From Marinitoga sp. 1197 (GTDB lineage: Bacteria; Thermotogota; Thermotogae; Petrotogales; Petrotogaceae), in assembly GCF_001021165.1 (NCBI RefSeq), contig NZ_AZAY01000048.1, positions 62,149-126,148 on the forward strand: a stretch of 64,000 nt of DNA, written 5' to 3'. The position numbers and the translations under genes were made by a program. The first letter of the stretch is position 1. The number at the start of each line of letters is the position of its first letter. Below, piece by piece: positions 51,281-60,142 of this stretch. Under the pieces are notes generated by a model, which was not told where the DNA came from, did not search any database, and saw only the letters and a program-made list of their open reading frames with translations.

Positions 51281-52966
51281 TCAAAATTCTATCATTATCT
51301 TAATTGCTTCCTTTGCGGAATATATGATTTCTTTTACTTCATTCTCATTCTTACCTTTAACCAATAAATAAAATTTTATTTTTGGTTCTGTACCTGATGG
51401 CCTTCCAATAATTTTTAATTTATTACTATAGTTTAATTCAACAACGTTAGATTTTGGAAATTCGTTATTTTCTTTTAAATAGTCTTTTAGCTCTAATAAT
51501 TTTAAATCCCCTATTTCTGCTGGAGGTACATCTCTTAACCTTTGCATTATGTTATTTATCTTTTTTAATCCTTCTAATCCTTCAAATGTGAAGGATATGT
51601 TTTCTTCGAAATAATATCCATATTTTCTTCTCAATTCTTCTAAATAATTATTCAATGTTTTACCTTCATTAATATTACGAGAAACCATTAATGCAACTAA
51701 TCCCGCTGCAATTATCGCATCTTTATCTCTTGCATGGTCATTTGCTAAATATCCATAGCTTTCCTCAAATCCAAAAATAAATTTTTTATCTCCTAAACTC
51801 GCATGCTTTTCTAATTTTTCACCTATGAACTTAAATCCTGTTAATGTTTCTTCAACATCCACGTTAAAATCTTTCGCTATTGATTTAATCATATCTGTGG
51901 TTACTATTGTTTTTATAATAACTCCATTTTCTGGTAATATATTTAAAGATTGCATTCTTGTTAATATATAGTGAGATAACATAATACCTATTTGATTTCC
52001 GGTAAAATCAATATATTCTGAATTTTCTTTAATATATATACCAAGCCTATCTGAATCAGGATCAGTTGCCATTACTAAATCGGCATTTTCTTTTTTTGCA
52101 TATTCCAATGCTAATTTAAATGCATCTTTCTCTTCAGGGTTTGGAACTCTTACTGTAGAAAAGTTCGGATCTGGCATAGCTTGTTTTTCAACTACTTTTA
52201 AGTCAAAACCTAATCTACCAAGTAATTCTTTTACAGGTTTTAATCCGGTACCATGTAAAGGAGTATATACAATTTTTATATTATTTTTTAAATGTGGTTC
52301 TAAAAATCTTAAATAACTTTCAAGAGTATTTAAATATTCATCAAAAACCTCTTCAGATACCCAATTAATACTACCATCATGTAATCCCTGTTTAAATTCT
52401 ATTGTTTTTATATCTTCAAAGTAGTCAAGTTTATTTATTTCTTTTATTACACTATTTGCAACATCTGGAACAGCCTGAGTTCCATCAGAAGTATATATCT
52501 TATAACCATTATATTCTGGTGGATTATGACTTGCAGTAATTACTATACCCCCTGTAGCTTTCAAATATCTTACAGCAAATGAGAGTATAGGAGTTGCGGT
52601 AACTTCTTTAAATATATATACGTTAATACCGTTTGCGGCTAAAACTGACGCTGCCATCTTTGCAAAATCTAATGAATATTTTCTTGTATCATATGCAATC
52701 ACTACGGATGGAAATCTACATACTTTTTTTAAATAGTTTGCAAACCCCTGTGTTGCTCTGGCGACAGTATGTATATTCATTCTATTTGTTCCTACACCAA
52801 TTTTTCCTCTCAAACCACCAGTTCCAAATTCTAAATCTTTAAAGAAACTATCTAAAACTAAATCTTTATTATTTTTCATTTTTTCCATCTCTAATTTTAA
52901 AGAAGAATCAGCATATTTAAACCATAATTCAAATTTTTCAGATGCTATATCCTCTATGCTTTTCAT
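51281..52966 (-). CDS. Phosphoglucomutase/phosphomannomutase
   Basis: 561 residues of the alpha-D-phosphohexomutase superfamily, in the long PgcA/PGM2 branch. GTGGLRGKIGVGTNRMN opens domain 1; the phosphoserine loop is TASHNPPEYNGYKIY (about residue 145); the metal loop is DPDSDRLG; the sugar-binding loop is GFEESYGY; the phosphate loop is GRPSGTEPKIKFYL. It interconverts hexose 1- and 6-phosphates. GGAGGAAGAATT precedes the ATG. Confidence 0.93.
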   Translation of the reverse strand: MKSIEDIASEKFELWFKYADSSLKLEMEKMKNNKDLVLDSFFKDLEFGTGGLRGKIGVGTNRMNIHTVARATQGFANYLKKVCRFPSVVIAYDTRKYSLDFAKMAASVLAANGINVYIFKEVTATPILSFAVRYLKATGGIVITASHNPPEYNGYKIYTSDGTQAVPDVANSVIKEINKLDYFEDIKTIEFKQGLHDGSINWVSEEVFDEYLNTLESYLRFLEPHLKNNIKIVYTPLHGTGLKPVKELLGRLGFDLKVVEKQAMPDPNFSTVRVPNPEEKDAFKLALEYAKKENADLVMATDPDSDRLGIYIKENSEYIDFTGNQIGIMLSHYILTRMQSLNILPENGVIIKTIVTTDMIKSIAKDFNVDVEETLTGFKFIGEKLEKHASLGDKKFIFGFEESYGYLANDHARDKDAIIAAGLVALMVSRNINEGKTLNNYLEELRRKYGYYFEENISFTFEGLEGLKKINNIMQRLRDVPPAEIGDLKLLELKDYLKENNEFPKSNVVELNYSNKLKIIGRPSGTEPKIKFYLLVKGKNENEVKEIIYSAKEAIKIMIEF

Positions 52967-53000
52967 AATTCTTCCTCCTTGTTATTCTATTTACAATGAT

Positions 53001-53009
53001 ATTATAACA
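53001..53009 (-). promoter_or_regulatory. Extended -10 promoter of the phosphoglucomutase operon
   Basis: TGTTATAAT on the minus strand, 35 bases upstream of the ATG. Confidence 0.5.
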
Positions 53010-53032
53010 CAAATTTATTATATTTAGTTTAG

Positions 53033-53376
53033 ATTGTCTAAAAAGTCTAAAATGAAATGAAGGCTCGAAGATTGCCCTTAACACACCTACGGTGGGTTAT
53101 TGGATTAAAAATTGGATTTTAATAAAAAAAACTTTGAGCTATCGCTCTCTTACAGCGGGTATAAGATTAAAGATTTTTATTATATAATTATAAATCTTTT
53201 CCCCTTAGATTTTTTATCATAAAAAATCTAAGAGTGAATGAAAGCCGTCAAAAAAACAGGACGTTTTTTTGAGTGAAGCTTTTTCATGGATGAAAAATCG
53301 ATGCGACGGCTGAGAATGAATAATTTTAAGGATAAGCAATCAAGCTGCCTGAGTAAATTTGACTTTTTAGACATCG
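53033..53376. repeat. Palindromic mobile-element-like repeat, copy 3, with internal insertion
   Basis: Perfect inverted ends TGTCTAAAAAGTC (53035-53047) and GACTTTTTAGACA (53361-53373). The element matches copies 1 and 2 except that 149 bases (53082-53230) replace AATTAT in its left arm. The insert has a CACC-TAC-GGTG hairpin, a GAGC-TATC-GCTC motif, and an imperfect hairpin CTTAGATTTTTTAT/ATAAAAATCTAAG at its right end. Together with its flanks it fills the 462-base gene-free gap between the phosphoglucomutase and yraN genes. No clear target duplication is visible. Confidence 0.8.
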
Positions 53377-53390
53377 TATAAATTAAAATT

Positions 53391-53419
53391 GCAACAAGCA
53401 GCCAAAGGCTGCTTGTTGT
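53391..53419 (-). terminator. Intrinsic terminator after yraN
   Basis: GCAACAAGCAGCC-AAA-GGCTGCTTGTTGT hairpin just beyond the yraN stop on the minus strand, followed by ATTTTAATTT. Confidence 0.75.
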
Positions 53420-53428
53420 CTTTAAAAT

Positions 53429-53767
53429 TTAAAATAATTTTTGATCGGGAAAATAAGAAATTTCAAATTTATCATTTACACCTATTACGTCTATTCTTGT
53501 TTCATCGAAATCAACAGAAGTATGTTTAATAAAAATATTAGCAACAGCTATAATTTTTTTTAATTTTTTATAATTTACTCTATATGCTGGATTTTCTAAA
53601 TAATCTTTTCCACCTTTGACTTCAATAAATACTAAACATTTTCCATCAAGTGCTATTATATCGATTTCACCAATTCTTGTGGTGAAATTTTTTTTTAATA
53701 TTTTAAATCCTTTTTTCTGTAAATATTTTATAGCTGCTAATTCATATTTTTTTCCTTTATCGTTCAT
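53429..53767 (-). CDS. YraN-family (UPF0102) endonuclease-like protein
   Basis: 112 residues. KGKKYELAAIKYLQKKGFKILKKNF, the metal motif IGEIDIIALDGKCLVFIEVKGG (Asp, and E-x-K) and RVNYKKLKKII give the PD-(D/E)xK fold of UPF0102. The cellular role is unsettled. One base separates it from gatC. Confidence 0.9.
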   Translation of the reverse strand: MNDKGKKYELAAIKYLQKKGFKILKKNFTTRIGEIDIIALDGKCLVFIEVKGGKDYLENPAYRVNYKKLKKIIAVANIFIKHTSVDFDETRIDVIGVNDKFEISYFPDQKLF

Positions 53768-53768
53768 A

Positions 53769-54065
53769 TTAACTTTGAATACCTGGTACTTTTAATAAAT
53801 TATCTTTTTTTTCTGGAAATTCATTTACTATATTTTTAATAAACTTCGATGTTTTTTCAATATCTTCGTGAAAAATATTTTTTAATATTTTTTCAATTGG
53901 AGAAAATAGAGGCTCAACATTTTTTATATCCACTTCATCTATCATTTCCATATACTTTAGAATCTCATTTAAATCTCTTTTAATTATTTCTTTTTCATCA
54001 TCAGATAACTCAATCATCGATAGTTTTTCTAATTTTTTTATTAATTCATCATTGACATCAATCAT
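53769..54065 (-). CDS. gatC: Aspartyl/glutamyl-tRNA amidotransferase subunit C
   Basis: 98 residues. KLEKLSMIELSDDEKEIIKRDLNEILKYMEMIDEVD matches the GatC N-terminal helices, and VEPLFSPI the strand that embraces GatA. GatCAB amidates mischarged Glu-tRNA-Gln and Asp-tRNA-Asn. gatA and gatB are not in the window, and the gene stands alone between a permease and yraN. GGAGGAATT precedes the ATG. Confidence 0.85.
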   Translation of the reverse strand: MIDVNDELIKKLEKLSMIELSDDEKEIIKRDLNEILKYMEMIDEVDIKNVEPLFSPIEKILKNIFHEDIEKTSKFIKNIVNEFPEKKDNLLKVPGIQS

Positions 54066-54076
54066 TTTAATTCCTC

Positions 54077-55368
54077 CTAAATTAAAATCAATTCTACATA
54101 AATTGCAGAAAGTATAAGATTAGATATTACTATAAGAGAAGCATATTTGAAAAAATCCAGGAATTTTATTTCCTCATTTTTAAACTGTTTCAACATTGCT
54201 AAAGCTACTATATTAGCTGATGCACCAATGGGAGTGAAATTTCCACCTAAACATGCCCCCAGTGATAAAGAATACCATAATGGATCTAAGTTGGAAAAAA
54301 TTGCTGGATTTATATATTGCAAATTTTTTATAACAGGAATTAGTGTTGCGGTAAAAGGAATATTATCAACAAAGCCCGAAATGGCTCCAGCAATTCCTAT
54401 AAGCATCATTGCAAAACTTCTCATGGAATTTCCGGCAACATTTACCAAAAAATAAGTAAAATCTTTTAAAATTCCTGTTTGAACTAAACCACCAGTCATA
54501 ATAAATAATCCAAAGAAGAATAGAATTGTACCCCATTCAACTTCTTTCAGAATTTCTTCAACTTCATTTCTATCAAGTAATAACAAAGCTAAAAATCCTA
54601 TAAATAAAGCTATTGTAGAACTTTCCATTTCAAGCTGATGCTGAAAAATAAATAAAAATAAGGTTAATATCAATAAAAACCATGAAATATAAAAACCTTT
54701 TTTATTCTTTATTGCAGATTTAGGATCAAACGATTTTATTTTTTCAACGTCAATTTTAAAACCCAATTTTTTCTTAAAAAAAAGTATTGTAAGAATTTGC
54801 ATTACAAAAAGATTTAAAAAAGATATTGGACCATTGTTTATAAAAAACTCTGTGAAACGCAGTCCTGCAGCACTTGCAATCATTATATTCGGTGGATCTC
54901 CGATGATTGTTGCAGTTCCTCCAATATTTGATGCCATAATTTCACCAAAAATAAAGGGTAATGGATCAACATCCAGCGAATCTGTTATTGCCAGAGTTAC
55001 AGGAATGAAAACCAAAACAGTTGTAACATTATCTATTATAGCAGACATGAGAGCAACTGTAAATGTTAAACCAAAATAAAGTATATACCCATTTTTATGA
55101 AATGCTTTTAAAGTTATTATTCCAAGATACTCAAAAAGCCCACTTTTCTTGATAACAGAAACAAAAATCATCATACCCATTAATAAATATATTGTGTTTA
55201 CATCAACATAGTTCTTTATAGCTTCTATATGATTTTCAAAAATACCCAATATCATCATAATAGTGGCGCCAAGTATCGCGACAATTGTTCTATTAACTTT
55301 TTCTGTAATTAATAATGTATAAGAAAAAAGAAAAATAAATAATGTAATAATGCGTTCCGTAAAATCAT
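54077..55368 (-). CDS. ArsB/NhaD-type (SLC13-like) permease with an apparent frameshift near its start
   Basis: An ion-transporter-superfamily permease with about 11 helices. NVTTVLVFIPVTLAI, NIGGTATIIGDPPNIMIAS and GGNFTPIGASANIVAL are the signature hairpin and GDPPN motifs. Reading from the first ATG in frame (55258) loses about 37 residues that are still encoded upstream in the same frame and contain LLITEKVNRTIVAILGAT, the usual family N-terminus. The natural start is the ATG at 55368, in an ATGA overlap with alaS and behind AGGGGG. It is out of frame by one base; one extra T in the T5 or T6 runs (A6 at 55324-55329 on the plus strand) would restore a 430-residue protein, normal for the family. 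Confidence 0.85.
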
Positions 55369-57974
55369 CCCCCTATATAATCTTTAATATTACTGATTAT
55401 ATCATTTATTTTAGATGGATCTTTACCCCCTGCTTGGGCAAAGTCTGGTCTTCCGCCACCTCCACCACCTAATTCTTTTGCGATTTTTCTGGCAATATTT
55501 CCTGCATGATACTTTCCTGATAGATCCTTTGTTATTTTTACTATAAAATTAACCTTTTTATCTTTTTTATTAAACAATATAATTATTCCGCTTTTAATTT
55601 TATTTTCAGCAATATCGGTTACATTCCTTAAAACGTCAGAAGCAACACCTTCAAATATTTTTATATAAATCTCAATATCATCATATTTTTTTATGGTAAA
55701 AACGTCCAAAGATTGCGAAGTAAGTTTTTCCTGTAATCTTTTTATCTCTTTTTCCTGCTCTTTAATTTTTTCTAACAGGTTTAAAATTCTTGGAACGATT
55801 ATTTCTTGAGCTGCTTCAAGATGTTCTGAAATAGTATTGATTTTGTTCTCAAGATCATTTACATATTCTAATGTTTTCATTCCAGTTATTGCTTCAATTC
55901 TTCTAACTCCAGCTGATACTGCTGTTTCAGATAATATCTTAAATAAACCTATTTCTCCGGTATATGAAACATGTGTACCGCCACATAATTCTGAACTAAA
56001 ATCATCTATTTTTACCACTCTAACTTTGTCACCATATTTTTCTTCAAATAATGCCATTGCATTTTCATTTTTTGCATCTTCAAGAGCTTTTATTTCTGTA
56101 ATTACCTTTATATTTTCTAATATTTTTTCATTTATTAACTCTTCAATTTTTCTAACATCTTTTTTTGACACTGATTCATAATGCGTAAAATCAAATCTTA
56201 ATTTTTCATCAGTAACTAACGAACCAGCCTGTTTTACATGAGAACCAAGAACTTCCCTCAATGCTTTATGTAATAAATGTGTTGCTGTATGATTTTTCTT
56301 TATTGCATTTCTTCTTTTTTTATCTACTTCAAGGATTGCTTTTTCTCCAACTTTTATTTCTCCATTTAATATTTTACCATAATGCCCTATAACTTCATTG
56401 TTTATAATTTTAGTATCTACAACCTCAAATTCAAACTTTTCATTCTTTATTACCCCCGTATCCCCTATTTGCCCACCTTTTTCTGCATAAAATGGAGTTT
56501 TTGAGGTAATTACTACTATTTCTTCACCTTTTTTCGCATTTTCCACTATTTCTTCATCTTTTACTATATATAATATTTCACTTTCATCTTTTGAATTTTC
56601 ATATCCTGTAAACTCCGTTGTTTTTAATTCATCACCAATATATTTAAAAGCTTTGTTTATTTTCGCATATTCTTTTTCACCAGCAGCATCTCTGGCCCTT
56701 TGACGCTGTAATTCCATATATCTATTAAATTCTTCCTCGTTCACAGAAAAATTATTTTCTTCAGCAATTTCTCTGGTTATATCTAAAGGAAATCCATATG
56801 TGTCATAAAGTTCAAAAGCAAAACTGCCATCTATTATATTATTTTTAGAATTCTTTATATAATCCATCAATTTTTCAGTACCTTTATCAAGAGTTTCCAA
56901 AAATCTTTTTTCTTCAGCTTCCACTATATTTTTTATGAAAGACGCTTTTTCAGAAATTTCTGGATATATATCACCATAATACTCAATAACTACATCTATA
57001 ATTTTATTCATAAATGGTTCTTTTTTTCCTAATAATGCACCATGTCTCAATGCTCGTCTCAAAATTCTTCTTAAAACATAGCCTCTTCCTTCATTCGAGG
57101 GTAAAATTCCTTCTGATACTAAAAATGTTACAGCTCTTGAATGATCGGCTATAACTTTTATTGATACATCTGTTTTTTTATTATTTTTAAATTTTATGCC
57201 AAATATATTTTCTATTTTATTTATGATTGGTGTAAATAAATCTGTTTCAAAATTATCATAAACTCCCTGTACAGCTGCAGATATTCTTTCCAATCCTGCA
57301 CCAGTATCAATGTTTTTTCTTGGTAGCGGTTGTAAATTCCCTTTTTCATCTTGATAATACTCTGTAAAAACTAAATTCCATATTTCAACATATCTTCCAC
57401 AATCATCTTCAGGAGTACATTTTTCTGGATCAGGGCATAAATCTTTACGTCCTGTATCATAATATATTTCTGAACTTGGGCCACATGGCCCTGTTGGACC
57501 TACCGGCCCCCACCAATTGTCTTCTTTTCCAAATCTCATAATCTTGTTTTCTGGTATTCCAATTATATCTTTCCATATATTATATGCTTCATTATCATCA
57601 TAATAAACTGATACCCATAATTTTTCTGGGGATAATTTTAAAACTTCTGTAAGATATTCCCAGGCAAATTTAATTGCACCTTCCTTAAAATATTCACCAA
57701 AAGAAAAATTACCCAACATTTCAAAAAAAGTTTGATGTCTTGCAGTTCTACCAACATTTTCAATATCATTTGTTCTTATACATTTTTGGCATGTTGCAAT
57801 TTTTGTATATGTAGGTTCCATTTTTCCCCAGAATATGGGTTTGAACGGGACCATCCCTGCAACAGTAAATAATAATTGAGGGTCAGATGGAATTAATGGA
57901 AAACTTTTCATTATTTTATGACCCTTTTCTTCAAAGTATTTCAAAAATGATTCCCTGATTTTTTTTGAATTCAT
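55365..57974 (-). CDS. alaS: Alanyl-tRNA synthetase (alanine--tRNA ligase)
   Basis: 869 residues, full length. Class II catalytic core with FTVAGMVPFKPIF, CQKCIRTNDIENVGRTARHQTFFEMLGNFSFGEYFK (motif 2 region) and GRGYVLRRILRRALRHG (motif 3). The editing domain has NHTATHLLHKALRE and CGGTHV, providing the zinc ligands. A coiled coil (EKIKEQEKEIKRLQEKL) and the C-Ala domain with GGGGGGRPDFAQAGG follow. Its stop overlaps the permease ATG. Confidence 0.97.
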   Translation of the reverse strand: MNSKKIRESFLKYFEEKGHKIMKSFPLIPSDPQLLFTVAGMVPFKPIFWGKMEPTYTKIATCQKCIRTNDIENVGRTARHQTFFEMLGNFSFGEYFKEGAIKFAWEYLTEVLKLSPEKLWVSVYYDDNEAYNIWKDIIGIPENKIMRFGKEDNWWGPVGPTGPCGPSSEIYYDTGRKDLCPDPEKCTPEDDCGRYVEIWNLVFTEYYQDEKGNLQPLPRKNIDTGAGLERISAAVQGVYDNFETDLFTPIINKIENIFGIKFKNNKKTDVSIKVIADHSRAVTFLVSEGILPSNEGRGYVLRRILRRALRHGALLGKKEPFMNKIIDVVIEYYGDIYPEISEKASFIKNIVEAEEKRFLETLDKGTEKLMDYIKNSKNNIIDGSFAFELYDTYGFPLDITREIAEENNFSVNEEEFNRYMELQRQRARDAAGEKEYAKINKAFKYIGDELKTTEFTGYENSKDESEILYIVKDEEIVENAKKGEEIVVITSKTPFYAEKGGQIGDTGVIKNEKFEFEVVDTKIINNEVIGHYGKILNGEIKVGEKAILEVDKKRRNAIKKNHTATHLLHKALREVLGSHVKQAGSLVTDEKLRFDFTHYESVSKKDVRKIEELINEKILENIKVITEIKALEDAKNENAMALFEEKYGDKVRVVKIDDFSSELCGGTHVSYTGEIGLFKILSETAVSAGVRRIEAITGMKTLEYVNDLENKINTISEHLEAAQEIIVPRILNLLEKIKEQEKEIKRLQEKLTSQSLDVFTIKKYDDIEIYIKIFEGVASDVLRNVTDIAENKIKSGIIILFNKKDKKVNFIVKITKDLSGKYHAGNIARKIAKELGGGGGGRPDFAQAGGKDPSKINDIISNIKDYIGG

Positions 57975-57986
57975 ATAATCCCTCCA

Positions 57987-58832
57987 TTATATACCAAATA
58001 TTTTCATTAAAAAATAAAATGCTGGTGTTAAATATAATAAACCATCAATTCTATCATACATACCACCATGACCGGGTAATGTCTCACCAGAATCTTTTAA
58101 GTTATACGTTCTTTTATATGATGATTCCGTAAGATCACCTATTGTATCTACTATTCCAACCAGTAATGCGAAAAATATGGCCTGAATTGGATTAATTAAG
58201 TTCAAGTTAAAATAAGACCTTATATATTCATACAAAATTATATATAAGTAAGTTAATATAATTCCTCCAATTAAACCTTCAATACTTTTTTTCGGTGAAT
58301 AATTTGGAGATAATTTGTGTTTACCAAAATTCAAACCAACAAAAAAAGCTCCTGCATCATATATCCAGACAGATGTTAATATTAATATACTTGTAGTTGA
58401 ACCATAGTTTAAATTTATATGGTAAAAATATGATAAAAATAACGATATTGTAATAAGGGCAAAAACAAAATTTTCTATAGCTATTTTATATTTTTTGGTA
58501 TCTTTTAGGTATATTAAACTTAGTCCCGAAATTGCAATTATTGTTATAATATAAATTGTAATGGGATCAAAAATAAATAATCCGGAATAATAAGCTCTTA
58601 ATGCAAAACCATATACAGCACTTGTTAATGCTACTATTATAGATAGAAATACCTTATATTCATATTTGAATTCTTTTAATGTCATTTCAAAATATTCTAA
58701 TGATGTTATTAATATTATTGATGTCGCTAACCCAATAGTTGTAGGTAAAGAAAAAAACGAAAAAACAACAGCTGGCCCGAGAATTATTCCAGATAATGTT
58801 CTAATAAATAAATTTTTTTTATTTACTGCCAT
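57987..58832 (-). CDS. cdsA: Phosphatidate cytidylyltransferase
   Basis: 281 residues with about eight membrane helices. The C-terminal signature is GIVDTIGDLTESSYKRTYNLKDSG followed by LPGHGGMYDRIDGL, diagnostic of CdsA, which makes CDP-diacylglycerol from phosphatidate and CTP. Two upstream starts are in frame, but the ATG at 58832 has AAGGGA and begins [12 protein letters not shown]; it overlaps uppS by 14 bases. The order frr-uppS-cdsA is widely conserved. Confidence 0.95.
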   Translation of the reverse strand: MAVNKKNLFIRTLSGIILGPAVVFSFFSLPTTIGLATSIILITSLEYFEMTLKEFKYEYKVFLSIIVALTSAVYGFALRAYYSGLFIFDPITIYIITIIAISGLSLIYLKDTKKYKIAIENFVFALITISLFLSYFYHINLNYGSTTSILILTSVWIYDAGAFFVGLNFGKHKLSPNYSPKKSIEGLIGGIILTYLYIILYEYIRSYFNLNLINPIQAIFFALLVGIVDTIGDLTESSYKRTYNLKDSGETLPGHGGMYDRIDGLLYLTPAFYFLMKIFGI

Positions 58833-59535
58833 TACAATCCCTTCTTTCATCTGATTGAATGCCACCAAATCTTCTATCTCTGTTTGAAAAATCTCTTATA
58901 GCTTTTTCTAAATCTTCTTTGGTAAAATCGGGCCATAATACATCTGTAAAATACAACTCAGAATAAGCAATTTGCCATAATAAAAAATTGCTTATTCTGA
59001 CTTCTCCAGATGTTCTAATTATTAATTCAGGATCTGGAATATCAGGTAAATAAAGATTATTTGATATATCTTCAATTGAGATCTTTTCTGCTTTTTTTAA
59101 AATTAGTTTATTTACCGCATCAACAATTTCACGCCTTCCACCATAATTTACAGCTAAAATGACGTCTATTTTTGTATTATTTTTACTTTTTTCTTCTATC
59201 CTTTTGCATACATCATATACTTTATCCGGAAGTTCCTCAATTCTTCCTGTAAATCTAACTCTTACATTTTCTTTTATTATTTTATTTAATCTTGATTCCA
59301 GATATCTTACCATAAGGGAAAAAAGAAAATTTACCTCTTCTTTCGGTCTTTTCCAATTTTCAGTAGAAAAAGAGTATAAGGTTAAATACCTTATACCCAT
59401 ATCAGAAGCCCATTGTATTACATCTTCCGCCACTTTCGCTCCACGTTCGTGACCAACAGTTCTTTTTAAACCTCTTTTCTTAGCCCATCTACCATTACCA
59501 TCCATTATAATTCCAACATGTTTTGGGATTCTCAA
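58819..59535 (-). CDS. uppS: Undecaprenyl diphosphate synthase
   Basis: 238 residues. [30 protein letters not shown] carries the catalytic aspartate and diphosphate-binding residues; [43 protein letters not shown]-like and [14 protein letters not shown] complete the cis-prenyltransferase pattern. It makes the C55 lipid carrier for cell wall synthesis, used with MurJ elsewhere in the window. The start overlaps frr by four bases. Confidence 0.96.
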   Translation of the reverse strand: MRIPKHVGIIMDGNGRWAKKRGLKRTVGHERGAKVAEDVIQWASDMGIRYLTLYSFSTENWKRPKEEVNFLFSLMVRYLESRLNKIIKENVRVRFTGRIEELPDKVYDVCKRIEEKSKNNTKIDVILAVNYGGRREIVDAVNKLILKKAEKISIEDISNNLYLPDIPDPELIIRTSGEVRISNFLLWQIAYSELYFTDVLWPDFTKEDLEKAIRDFSNRDRRFGGIQSDERRDCNGSK

Positions 59536-60095
59536 GATTCCATTATCTCCTTTTCTTTTTTGTGGAATACTTCGTCAATTTTGTGTTCATGATCTTTTAA
59601 TATTTTTTGAATCTCATCTTCCAATTTTCTTGCATCATCTTCTGGAATTTCACCGTTTTTTTGTTTTTCCTTTATAACTTTCATATCTTCTCTCCTGATA
59701 TTTCTTAAAGCAACTTTAAACTCTTCAGCTAGTTCTTTTGCATGTTTTACCCATTTTTTTCTATCTTCAACAGTTGGATTTGGAAATTTCACTCTTACAA
59801 CCACGCCATCAGTTGACGCCATCATACCTAAATTTGCAGCATTAATTGCTTTTTCAATTTTTGAACACAAACTTTTATCCCACGGAGTAATAACAACGGC
59901 TCGGTCTTCTCCAACACTTAAAGTTGCTGTTTGATTAATTGGTGTGGGTGTTCCATAATAATCAACTAAAATTTCTTCAAACATGGCTGGAGAAGGTCTT
60001 CCAGTTCTGAGTTTTTTATATTCATCTTCAAGATGTTTAACTGTTTTATCCATTTTTGATTTTGCTTCCTTTAAAACAGGATCCTTTATTGACAC
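59532..60095 (-). CDS. frr: Ribosome recycling factor
   Basis: 187 residues, typical for [52 protein letters not shown] and [32 protein letters not shown] are all conserved. Start: an ATG at 60110 is in frame, but it sits on the ribosome site itself (ATGGAGGTG); the GTG at 60095, eight bases after GGAGG, gives the correct family N-terminus. RRF with EF-G splits post-termination ribosomes. Confidence 0.95.
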   Translation of the reverse strand: MSIKDPVLKEAKSKMDKTVKHLEDEYKKLRTGRPSPAMFEEILVDYYGTPTPINQTATLSVGEDRAVVITPWDKSLCSKIEKAINAANLGMMASTDGVVVRVKFPNPTVEDRKKWVKHAKELAEEFKVALRNIRREDMKVIKEKQKNGEIPEDDARKLEDEIQKILKDHEHKIDEVFHKKEKEIMES

Positions 60096-60142
60096 AATAT
60101 CCACCTCCATATTTGTATTTATATTAATAATTTTAAATGATA

